Of a stretch of DNA of 18,543 bases, positions 7,802 to 13,826 are shown piece by piece. Made by a program: the position numbers and the translations under genes. Position 1 is the first letter of the stretch. Each line of letters starts with the position of its first letter. The DNA lies in NCBI GenBank assembly GCA_964428805.1, contig CAYRZF010000043.1, positions 1 through 18,543 of the forward strand, written 5' to 3'. The notes beneath the pieces were generated by a model, which worked only from the letters and a program-made list of their open reading frames with translations, was not told where the DNA came from and did not search any database. This DNA comes from CAYRZF01 sp964428805. GTDB lineage: Bacteria > Methylomirabilota > Methylomirabilia > Rokubacteriales > CSP1-6.

Positions 7802-7829
7802 AGTTTACACCTTTGCGAGAATTCGGCAA
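7802..7829 (-). promoter_or_regulatory. Weak candidate promoter for the FKBP gene
   Basis: On the minus strand TTGCCG (7824-7829) and TAAACT (7802-7807) are separated by 16 bp, each matching four of six consensus bases, about 50 bp upstream of ATG 7754. This lies in the 139-bp gap after the nitrile hydratase genes. Nothing else is evident in that gap. Confidence 0.3.
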
Positions 7830-7893
7830 AATCCGGGCTGTATCAGAATCTCGGCGTTGACAGACGAGGCTGAAGGGTTTAGGTAAGCAGTCC

Positions 7894-8526
7894 TCATCGT
7901 AGGGCCGGGGTGCGCGCCGTCGCGACCCCGATCATGCTGTCCCGCGTGACAAGACCTGCCAGCGCATCCTCGCTCATGTGTCCTGTTCCAGCCGGCCGGA
8001 CGGGAATCACCAGGTACCGCATGTCGGCGGTGCTGTCGAGAACGCGCACCTCGACGGTCGGATCCAGCTCCAGTCCGAACTCCTTCAGGACGCCGCGCGG
8101 ATCGGTCACTGCGCGGGAGCGGTAGCTCAGGCTCTTGTACCAGTCAGGCGGGTAGCCGAGAAGCCCGCGCGGGTAACACGAGCAGAGCGTACACACAACC
8201 ATGTGGTGCACCTTGTCGGTGTTCTCCACGGCCACGATGGTGGCCTCGAAGCCAACGGTGATCCCGAGCTCGGCGATGGCGGCCTTGGCATCGGATAAGA
8301 CGCGGGCCTTGAACGCGGGGTCCACCCAGGCTCTCGCGACCACCCTGGCGCCCTGCGCGGGGGTCCGGGCGTCCATTTCTTCGACCGCCCGCCTGACCTC
8401 GTCGGCGGTGATCGCCCCCTTTTCGATTAAGAGGGCCTGGATGGCGTCGGTCCGCTTCTCGTAATACGACGATTCGTGTTCCTCGTGAATGGGGGCGTGG
8501 GGCTCGTGGGGGTGGTCGTCGTGCAT
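7894..8526 (-). CDS. Nitrile hydratase alpha / thiocyanate hydrolase gamma-like subunit, cobalt type
   Basis: A 210-residue metal-binding subunit. The motif CTLCSCY (Cys112, Cys115, Ser116, Cys117) is the low-spin cobalt claw of Co-type nitrile hydratases and of thiocyanate hydrolase; iron enzymes usually read CSLCSCT. RVVARAWVDPAFKARVL and GYPPDWYKSLSYRSRAV are further family hallmarks. Nitrile hydratase converts nitriles to amides; thiocyanate hydrolase converts SCN- to COS and NH3. The choice between them cannot be made from sequence by eye. The first 18 residues are His/Asp/Glu-rich (HDDHPHEPH), possibly for metal capture. ATG 8526 is chosen because GGAGG lies 5 nt upstream (8532-8536) and it leaves a 16-nt gap after the preceding gene; ATG 8577 would overlap that gene. 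It is last of a three-gene unit. Confidence 0.93.
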   Translation of the reverse strand: MHDDHPHEPHAPIHEEHESSYYEKRTDAIQALLIEKGAITADEVRRAVEEMDARTPAQGARVVARAWVDPAFKARVLSDAKAAIAELGITVGFEATIVAVENTDKVHHMVVCTLCSCYPRGLLGYPPDWYKSLSYRSRAVTDPRGVLKEFGLELDPTVEVRVLDSTADMRYLVIPVRPAGTGHMSEDALAGLVTRDSMIGVATARTPALR

Positions 8527-8542
8527 GCGTGCCTCCGAAGGG

Positions 8543-8827
8543 TCAGGCCGGTTCCAGCCAGTGCTCGTAGATGTCAATCAGAAGCTTGTCCCGGGACGAA
8601 CCTCCGTACTGTTTCCAGATCTGCGTCTCGTCGAACCGGACGAGGTAGAGAAACTGTTTGGGCAGGCCGTCGCCGCCATAGGCGAGCGACTCGGGGTTGC
8701 GATAGGCGTCGTGGAGCCGCTGGACCGAGCCGACCTTGCCCTGGATATACGTGGGCGTCCGGAAGTGTCCCGGGGGAGACCCCACCCGGACCCTGACCCG
8801 GTCCCCGGCCTTGAATGTGGCGCTCAT
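8543..8827 (-). CDS. Nitrile hydratase beta subunit, C-terminal half (SH3-like; ScnA-like)
   Basis: A 94-residue protein equal to the C-terminal SH3-like barrel of nitrile hydratase beta. Seen: FKAGDRVRVRVGSPPGHFR, then PTYIQGKVGSV, LYLVRFDETQIW and the ending LLIDIYEHWLEPA. The family-typical PPGHxRxPxY stretch supplies an Arg that helps position the oxidised cysteines of the alpha claw. In thiocyanate hydrolase and toyocamycin nitrile hydratase the beta subunit is likewise split into two polypeptides. The start ATG 8827 overlaps the stop of the N-half gene by four bases (ATGA), which favours equal synthesis. Nothing suggests a frameshift: each half has its own start, stop and complete domain. 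Confidence 0.9.
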   Translation of the reverse strand: MSATFKAGDRVRVRVGSPPGHFRTPTYIQGKVGSVQRLHDAYRNPESLAYGGDGLPKQFLYLVRFDETQIWKQYGGSSRDKLLIDIYEHWLEPA

Positions 8828-9132
8828 GATCGGGCTTCTAGCTCCTTGACCTTCCGGTCGATCTCCTCCTTCGTCAGGATCCCTTTTTCAATCATGAGCG
8901 TCTCGAGCGCGGTGAGCCACCGTTCGTAGTATTTGCATTTTTCGTACGCTGCCGGTTCCATGCCCTCGATCGCCCGACGCATCTCGTCAACGCGGATGAC
9001 GCGCTTGTCCGGGCTCTGCAGGAGCGTCATCATCGCGTCGGTCCGTTTCTCCCACCAGGAGAGCTCATGTTCGGATTTGTCAATCGCCCCGGCGCCGGGC
9101 CATCCGCCTCGGTCATGCACGCGTGCCATCAT
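8824..9132 (-). CDS. Nitrile hydratase beta subunit, N-terminal half (ScnB-like)
   Basis: A 102-residue helical protein corresponding to the N-terminal domain of nitrile hydratase beta. It starts with HDRGGWPGAG, as beta subunits do with HDxGG, and contains KYYERWLTALETLMIEKGIL, in which Arg71 corresponds to the conserved Arg of the PYYxRW motif that contacts the metal site. Residues 20-60 (EHELSWWEKRTDAMMTLL and onward) resemble the N-terminus of the alpha subunit encoded downstream. ATG 9132 is preferred over ATG 9129 because AGGAGG (9141-9146) lies 8 nt upstream. It is the first gene of the unit, giving the order beta-N, beta-C, alpha, the same as scnB-scnA-scnC. No cobalt-insertion chaperone gene is adjacent. 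Confidence 0.88.
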   Translation of the reverse strand: MMARVHDRGGWPGAGAIDKSEHELSWWEKRTDAMMTLLQSPDKRVIRVDEMRRAIEGMEPAAYEKCKYYERWLTALETLMIEKGILTKEEIDRKVKELEARS

Positions 9133-9193
9133 GCTGCTATCCTCCTATTCTCGTCGGGTACACGTCAAGGGGGATCGGGTATTATTAGGGGCG
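9133..9193. promoter_or_regulatory. Divergent intergenic region between the nitrile hydratase unit and the radical SAM gene
   Basis: Only 61 bp separate the two oppositely transcribed starts, so both promoters must overlap here or in the coding ends. On the plus strand TATTAT (9180-9185) lies 8 nt before ATG 9194, which would give an almost leaderless mRNA. A strong AGGAGG serves the minus-strand gene. No clear operator palindrome is seen. Confidence 0.4.
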
Positions 9194-10177
9194 ATGATTA
9201 CCGAGGCTACCCTCACGGTCAGCGCCCGGGAGTTCGAGCCGGCCTACCTTCGGCTCGGCGTCGAGGAGATCGAGCGCCGGGCGGCCGAGGCGCTGGCCAC
9301 CCTGGCCTCTTGCCAGGTTTGCCCGCGTAACTGTCGGGTGGACCGCCTCCACGACGAGACGGCGGTCTGCAAGTCCGGGCGGCACGCGCTCGTGGGCTCA
9401 TACTTCCCCCATTTCGGCGAGGAGGACTGCCTCCGGGGGTGGAAGGGCTCGGGCACCATTTTCTTCTCCTGGTGTAACCTCAAATGTGTCTTTTGTCAGA
9501 ATAGCGACATCAGCCAGAAGGGGGAAGGCCACGTGGTTTCCCCCGAGCGGCTGGCCGGCATGATGCTGGAGCTCCAGGCGCGGGGGTGCCACAACATCAA
9601 CTTCGTCACGCCGGAGCATCTGGTGCCGCAGATCCTGGAGGCTCTCCCCCTCGCGATGCGGGGCGGCCTCCGGCTGCCGATCGTCTACAACACGAGCGCC
9701 TACGACAGCCTCGAGAGCCTCCGGTGGATGGACGGCATCGTGGACATCTACATGCCGGACTTCAAGGTCTGGGACGGCGCCGTGGCCAAGCGGTACCTGA
9801 AGGCGCCGGATTACCCCGAGGCGGCGCGGCGCGCGATCCGGGAGATGCACGACCAGGTGGGACCGCTTGTCACGGACGAGTGCGGCCTGGCCAAGCGCGG
9901 GCTCCTGGTGCGCCACCTGGTGATGCCGGGCATGCTCGAGGAGACGCGGCAGATCATGCACTGGCTGGCGCGCGAGCTCTCCCCGGAGACGTACGTCAAC
10001 GTGATGGCCCAGTACTATCCGGCGGGGGCGGTCTCCGCCGAGAAGTATCCCGAGATCAACCGCAAGCTCTTCGGGGAGGAGTACGCCGAGGCCGTCAGGA
10101 TCGCCGGGGAAGCCGGCCTCTGGCGCCTGGATGAGCGCCGTTCCCACAACCCGGCCGCAAGGGCTGTCTGCCCGTAG
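9194..10177 (+). CDS. Radical SAM protein, PflX-like (COG1313, pyruvate formate-lyase activating enzyme homolog)
   Basis: A 327-residue cytosolic protein. The motif CNLKCVFC (Cys94, Cys98, Cys101) binds the 4Fe-4S cluster that cleaves S-adenosylmethionine. Upstream is a second cysteine set, CQVCPRNC plus Cys59 (Cys40, 43, 47, 59), typical of the PflX subgroup and probably binding another cluster. Later segments such as NINFVTPEH, PIVYNTSAYDS, DIYMPDFKVWD and LLVRHLVMPG also fit PflX. The true role of PflX is unknown; it resembles activators of glycyl-radical enzymes but no such enzyme is encoded here. The start ATG 9194 has AGGGG 3 nt upstream; the open frame upstream to 8933 is antisense to the nitrile hydratase gene. 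It is divergent from the nitrile hydratase unit and convergent with polX. Confidence 0.9.
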   Translation: MITEATLTVSAREFEPAYLRLGVEEIERRAAEALATLASCQVCPRNCRVDRLHDETAVCKSGRHALVGSYFPHFGEEDCLRGWKGSGTIFFSWCNLKCVFCQNSDISQKGEGHVVSPERLAGMMLELQARGCHNINFVTPEHLVPQILEALPLAMRGGLRLPIVYNTSAYDSLESLRWMDGIVDIYMPDFKVWDGAVAKRYLKAPDYPEAARRAIREMHDQVGPLVTDECGLAKRGLLVRHLVMPGMLEETRQIMHWLARELSPETYVNVMAQYYPAGAVSAEKYPEINRKLFGEEYAEAVRIAGEAGLWRLDERRSHNPAARAVCP

Positions 10178-10215
10178 CGTTCCTCACCGCGTATCCACCC
10201 GTATCCCCTGAGTCT
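10178..10215. other. Convergent intergenic gap
   Basis: A 38-bp gap separates the convergent radical SAM and polX genes. A 6-bp stem, CCCTGA/TCAGGG at 10206-10221 with a 4-nt loop, overlaps the polX stop. It lacks a T-tract, so it is at best a weak bidirectional terminator. Confidence 0.3.
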
Positions 10216-11937
10216 TCAGGGACGTGACTTGTGGGCCCAGGCGAGGAGCTTCTTGAGCGGGAGCGTGTTGAGGACCTGGGGGCCGGTGATCCAGGCGCGG
10301 CGGGCGGTGGCGATGCCGAGGGACATGTTGTCGAGATTCTCCAGGTAATGGGTGTCGGTGTTGATCGCGATCGGGATGCCCAGCTCGGCCGCGCGGCGGG
10401 CGTGGACGTCCTTCAGATCGAGCCGCTGCGGGGAGGCGTTGATCTCGATCGCTTTGCCGTGCTTCTTGGCGGCGGCGAAGACCTGCTCGAGGTCCACGTC
10501 GTAGGGGTCGCGCTCCCCGATGAGGCGGCCGGTCGGGTGGACCAGGATATTCACGTAGGGATTCTCCAGCGCTTTGACGATGCGCGCCGTCATCTCGGCC
10601 CGCGCCTGCTTGAAGCGGGAGTGGACCGCGGCCAGCACGATGTCCAGCTCTTTCAGGACGTCGTCGGGAAAGTCCATCCGGCCATCGGCCAGGATGTCGC
10701 ATTCGCTGCCGGCCAGGATCCGGATCTTGTGCCGCTTCTGGAGTTCGCGGATCTTCCGGATCTGCTCCCGGAGCTCGTCGGGGGTGAGGCCGCCGGCCAC
10801 CGTGGAGGACTTCGAGTGATCCGAGACGATGATGTACTCGTAGCCGCGCGCCTCGGCCGCCTCGATTAATTTCTCGAGCGGGTGGTGGCCGTCCGACCAG
10901 TCCGTATGGGCGTGGAGGTCACCACGAATCGCGTCCTGTTCGATCAGGCGCGGCAGTGTGCCCTTCAACGCCGCCTCCACCTCACCGGAGTTTTCCCGGA
11001 GCTCCGGCGGGATCCAGGGGAGACCGACCGCCTCATACACCTCTTCTTCGGTGACCCCGGCGATCCGCCGGTTCGTCTTCTCATTGAAGACCCCGTACTC
11101 GCTGACCTTGAGTCCCTTCTTCGAGGCGATCTCGCGGACGCGGACGTTATGCTCTTTGGAGCCGGTGAAATACTGGAGCGCCGCACCGAATGCCTCCGGC
11201 TCCACGACTCGGAGGTCCACCTGGATTCCCTCCTGGTGGCGGATGGAGGCTTTCGTGTCTCCGTGGGCGAGCACGTCGAGCGCTGAGGGAAGGGAAACAA
11301 AGGTGTTGATGACCTCCTCCGGATTGCTGGAGGTGACCAGGATGTCGATGTCGCCGACGGTCTCTTTCCTGCGCCGGGTGGAGCCGGCCACCTCGACCTG
11401 GGTCACCCCGCCGTGGGCCTTCAGCGCCTGGACCAGCGAGCCGGCGACGTTGAGGGCCTTTCCGACCGGCATCCGGCTCTGGCCGGCCTTCCACGTGGCG
11501 ATCCCCTTGAGGATGTTCTCCCGGGTTTTTTCCCGGATGCCGGGGACTTTCAAAATCTCGCCCGACTGCGCCAGCGCCTCCAGCTTTGCGATGCTGTCCA
11601 CGCCCAGCCGGTCATAGAGCAGCTTCGCCGTCTTGGGGCCGAGGCCCTGCACCTCGATGATGGAGAGGAGCCCCCGGGGGACCTCCTTGCGCATCGCCTC
11701 GAGGTCCGCGATCTTTCCCGACGCCAGGTGTTCCGCGATCTTGGCGGCCAGGTCCTTGCCGATTCCGGGGATCTTCTGCAGCTCGTCGCGCTGCGCGATC
11801 GCTTCGATCTCCTCGGTCAGGGATTCCAGGTTCTCGGCGGCGCGGCGGTAAGCGCGGACGCGGAAGACGTTCTCCCCCTTGATCTCCAGGAGGTCCGCCG
11901 TCTCGTAGAAGAGCTTCGCGATCTCGAAGTTCTTCAC
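10216..11937 (-). CDS. polX: DNA polymerase X family protein with PHP domain (PolX)
   Basis: A 573-residue protein with full bacterial PolX architecture, involved in gap-filling and base-excision repair. The N-terminal 8-kDa-like domain is followed by helix-hairpin-helix motifs (IPGIGKDLAAKI at 56-67, VQGLGPKTAKLL, VPGIREKTRENI). The polymerase palm carries GSTRRRKETVGDIDIL with catalytic Asp196 and Asp198, and Asp241 in VDLRVV. The C-terminal PHP nuclease domain starts at RGDLHAHTDWSDG (338-350) and keeps likely metal ligands His342, His344, Asp349, His374, Glu412, His439, His467, Asp528 and His530. Both polymerase and 3'-5' exonuclease/phosphoesterase activities are expected. The start is GTG 11937, giving the standard KNFEIAKLF N-terminus. 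The gene stands alone; no regulatory signal is evident. Confidence 0.95.
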   Translation of the reverse strand: MKNFEIAKLFYETADLLEIKGENVFRVRAYRRAAENLESLTEEIEAIAQRDELQKIPGIGKDLAAKIAEHLASGKIADLEAMRKEVPRGLLSIIEVQGLGPKTAKLLYDRLGVDSIAKLEALAQSGEILKVPGIREKTRENILKGIATWKAGQSRMPVGKALNVAGSLVQALKAHGGVTQVEVAGSTRRRKETVGDIDILVTSSNPEEVINTFVSLPSALDVLAHGDTKASIRHQEGIQVDLRVVEPEAFGAALQYFTGSKEHNVRVREIASKKGLKVSEYGVFNEKTNRRIAGVTEEEVYEAVGLPWIPPELRENSGEVEAALKGTLPRLIEQDAIRGDLHAHTDWSDGHHPLEKLIEAAEARGYEYIIVSDHSKSSTVAGGLTPDELREQIRKIRELQKRHKIRILAGSECDILADGRMDFPDDVLKELDIVLAAVHSRFKQARAEMTARIVKALENPYVNILVHPTGRLIGERDPYDVDLEQVFAAAKKHGKAIEINASPQRLDLKDVHARRAAELGIPIAINTDTHYLENLDNMSLGIATARRAWITGPQVLNTLPLKKLLAWAHKSRP

Positions 11938-11999
11938 GGCCTTATGGTATCCTTCCGGTGCGTCCCATTCAACCCGGATGGGATCTGAGGGATGGTAGC

Positions 12000-12368
12000 G
12001 TGCTTCCGCAATGGGCGTGGGACCTGATCGAGCCGTACCTCAAGAAGACCCTGGCGCACCGCGGCGTCGAGCGCCCCACGAAGCGGCAGCTCCTCGAAGA
12101 GTTCGCCAGCGTGTGGCCGGGGTTCACGGCGACGATCATGGTGCAGGAGCCCTGGATGGGGACGATCCGCTTCAAGCGCCTCGTCAAGCTCCCGTCGGCG
12201 GCGATGGACGCGTTCCTCGAGGACCCCACGCAGTTCATCGGAGACCGGTTCGGCGGCGGGAAATTCAAGATGAATCTTCATCACGGCATGCACTTCGTCA
12301 ACACCAAGAACTTCAAGCCGGAAGGTCCTCCGCTCTGGAAAGACCTGCCTGAGCTCGGGGAGGAGTGA
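12000..12368 (+). CDS. Conserved-looking hypothetical protein (122 aa)
   Basis: A soluble protein of 122 residues with many aromatic residues and no recognised domain. Visible segments are WAWDLIEPYLKKTL, a Thr/Met-rich strand pattern (FTATIMVQEPWMGTIRF) and a Gly/His-rich C-terminal part (GDRFGGGKFKMNLHHGMHFV) that could bind a ligand or metal. GTG 12000 is preferred because GAGGG (11987-11991) lies 8 nt upstream. GTG 11958 would add 14 residues but sits only 20 bp from the divergent polX start and has no ribosome site. It begins a three-gene plus-strand unit with the 59-residue protein (3 nt later) and the BtuF-like selenoprotein candidate. Function unknown. Confidence 0.75.
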   Translation: MLPQWAWDLIEPYLKKTLAHRGVERPTKRQLLEEFASVWPGFTATIMVQEPWMGTIRFKRLVKLPSAAMDAFLEDPTQFIGDRFGGGKFKMNLHHGMHFVNTKNFKPEGPPLWKDLPELGEE

Positions 12369-12371
12369 ACG

Positions 12372-12551
12372 ATGGCGAGCGATGAGACCCGTCGGCTGCT
12401 GAAGGTGTTCGGGATTGCGATCACCGACTACGAGGATGCGGTTGCCGAAGGGGCCCCTGCCGAGAAGCTTTCAAAGGTGGAGGCCGAGGCGTTCGCCCGG
12501 CTCCGGGAGGTCACGACCCTCCTCGAGCGCCTCCGCACGAAGAAGAAGTAA
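12372..12551 (+). CDS. Small helical hypothetical protein (59 aa)
   Basis: ATG 12372 starts 3 nt after the preceding stop, with GGAGG about 10 nt upstream, and the frame ends in TAA at 12549-12551. The 59-residue product is acidic in the middle, basic at the end (ERLRTKKK) and probably all-helical (KLSKVEAEAFARLREVTTLL), perhaps a short coiled coil. The final A of its stop is the first base of the next ATG (TAATG), so it is sandwiched and likely coupled on both sides, which strongly supports it being real. No family recognised. Confidence 0.75.
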   Translation: MASDETRRLLKVFGIAITDYEDAVAEGAPAEKLSKVEAEAFARLREVTTLLERLRTKKK

Positions 12552-13363
12552 TGCCGGGTCCTATCGCGGATGCCTCCGGCGTCGTCTTCACGGCTCCCGA
12601 TCCGCCAGGGCGGATCGTCTCGCTGATTCCCTCGGTGACGGAGACGCTTTTCGCCTTGGGGCTCGGCGACGCGATCGTCGGCATCACGATCTTCTGAGTC
12701 GAGCCCCGAGAGGCGGTCGCCTCCAAGCTCAAGATCGGTGGCGAGAAGAATCCGAAGCTGGAGCTGATTCGCTCGCTGGACCCCGATCTCGTGCTTGCCA
12801 ACATCGAGGAGAACCTGAAGGAGCACGTCGAGACGCTGCGCGGCTGGGGGATTCCGGTGTTCGTGCAATACCCTCGCACCGTCGAGGAGGGGATCCGGAT
12901 GGTGGAGGAGCTGGGAGCGGTGACCGGGACGGAGGAGCGGGCGCGGGAGATTACCGCCGAGCTCTGGCCGCTCTACCGGCAGGCCCAACGAATCCCCGAG
13001 GTCCGCCGGCCGGCCCGCGTCTTCTGTCCGATCTGGCGAAACCCCTACATGACGATCAATCGCGATACGTACGTGCACGACATGCTGGCGCTCTGCGGGG
13101 GGCAGAATGTCTTCGCCGAGCGGTCAGAGCGGTATCCCGAGGTCACGCTGGAGGAGGTCTCCGCGGCCCGTCCGGAGGTCATCCTCCTCCCGGACGAACC
13201 GTACCGCTTCCGGAAGGTTCACATTCATGATTTCGCGGCGTACGAGGAGATCCCCGCCGTGAGCGACGGCCGGATCTATCTGCTGGACGGCAAGCTCCTC
13301 ACCTGGCACGGTCCCCGCATCGCCGAGGCCCTCCAGACGCTTCCGTCCCTACTTCACCTCTAG
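12551..13363 (+). CDS. BtuF-like (Peripla_BP_2) cytosolic protein, probable selenoprotein with in-frame UGA at codon 49
   Basis: Read through one UGA (12695-12697), the frame encodes 270 residues of the helical-backbone metal/corrinoid receptor fold. Seen: RIVSLIPSVTETLFALGLGD at the N-terminus, VGITIF-U-VEP at the UGA, KIGGEKNPKLELI, PDLVLANIEEN, PVFVQYPRTVEEGI and the C-terminal GGQNVFAE and WHGPRIAEAL segments. No signal peptide precedes the domain, unlike transport-associated BtuF, so the protein is probably cytosolic. In non-exported relatives I recall a Cys within F/Y-C-V/I-H/E-P at this position, so UGA replaces a Cys codon. A SECIS-like hairpin follows at once (12701-12730). The rest of the frame is intact. 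The alternative is a nonsense mutation or base error; a re-initiated fragment could begin only well downstream. ATG 12551 overlaps the previous stop. Function, possibly corrinoid or metal binding, is inferred. Confidence 0.78.
12695..12730 (+). promoter_or_regulatory. Selenocysteine UGA codon with candidate bacterial SECIS hairpin
   Basis: After UGA (12695-12697), a stem GAGGC (12710-12714) / GCCTC (12719-12723) closes a GGUC tetraloop (12715-12718). A lower stem GAGC (12701-12704) / GCTC (12727-12730) is separated by an internal loop. The GGUC starts 18 nt after the UGA, close to the spacing in E. coli fdhF, whose SelB-binding loop also contains GGUC. Pairing is seen in the sequence; function is inferred. 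Confidence 0.7.
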
Positions 13364-13807
13364 GATCATCTCGATCTCGATGGGGACGCCCAGGGGCAGC
13401 TCTGCCATCCCCACCGCCGAGCGCGCGTGCCGGCCCGCCTCGCCGAAGACTTCCACCATGAGGTCCGAGAAGCCGTTGATGACCTTCGGCTGGTCGGTGA
13501 ACCCCTCGGCGGAGGCCACCATCGCGAGCACTTTCACCACGCGCTTGACCTTGTCGAGGCTCCCGAGGGCGGCCCGGACCGTAGCCAGGAGGTTCAGCCC
13601 CACGTCGCGCGCGACTTTGTACCCTTCCTCCACGGAGAACTCCCGGCCGAGTTTGCCGCGGACCGTGGGCTTGCCGTCTCTGATCGGCACGTGCCCGGCG
13701 GTGAAAAGAAGTTTACCGACGCGGACGGAAGGGATGTAGTTCGCCACCGGGGTGGGCTGCGGGGGAAGCGTAATGCCCAGCTTCTTCAGTTTTGCTTCGG
13801 CTCCCAT
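13349..13807 (-). CDS. RidA/YjgF-family imine deaminase
   Basis: A 152-residue protein of the Rid superfamily, which hydrolyses reactive enamine/imine intermediates released by PLP enzymes. Seen: an N-terminal extension to about residue 20, then VRVGKLLFTAGHVPIRDG and the C-terminal signature GRHARSAVGMAELPLGVPIE, with Arg129 equivalent to the substrate-carboxylate Arg of RidA and an acidic pair in IEIEM. It is slightly longer than E. coli RidA (128 residues) and resembles the roughly 150-residue subgroup. ATG 13807 has AAGGAGG 9 nt upstream (13817-13823). It follows livF by 19 bp as the last gene of the transporter operon, consistent with amino acid catabolism. Its 3' end overlaps the end of the convergent BtuF-like gene by 15 bp. 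Confidence 0.93.
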   Translation of the reverse strand: MGAEAKLKKLGITLPPQPTPVANYIPSVRVGKLLFTAGHVPIRDGKPTVRGKLGREFSVEEGYKVARDVGLNLLATVRAALGSLDKVKRVVKVLAMVASAEGFTDQPKVINGFSDLMVEVFGEAGRHARSAVGMAELPLGVPIEIEMILEVK

Positions 13808-13826
13808 GAACGGTGTCCTCCTTGGG

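Noticed and set aside
7857..7885. Plus-strand TTGACA with TAGGTA after 17 bp
   Set aside because: The -10 match is poor and it points into the 3' end of the opposite-strand nitrile hydratase alpha gene with no plus-strand gene downstream. An antisense role is possible but unsupported.
8933..9193. N-terminal extension of the radical SAM protein
   Set aside because: It is antisense to the nitrile hydratase beta-N gene, and ATG 9194 has a ribosome site.
10206..10221. Rho-independent terminator between the radical SAM gene and polX
   Set aside because: The stem is only 6 bp, overlaps the polX stop and has no T-tract.
12551..12697. Reading the BtuF-like gene as a pseudogene or a truncated 48-residue protein ended by a nonsense codon
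   Set aside because: The frame is intact for 222 further codons with conserved motifs, the stop is UGA and no other kind, it sits at an expected Cys, and a SECIS-like hairpin follows. A base error cannot be fully excluded without reads.
12415..13230. Long overlapping plus-strand frame spanning the small gene and the BtuF-like gene
   Set aside because: It is Arg/Gly/Ser-rich without family motifs and is an out-of-frame shadow of high-GC coding DNA.
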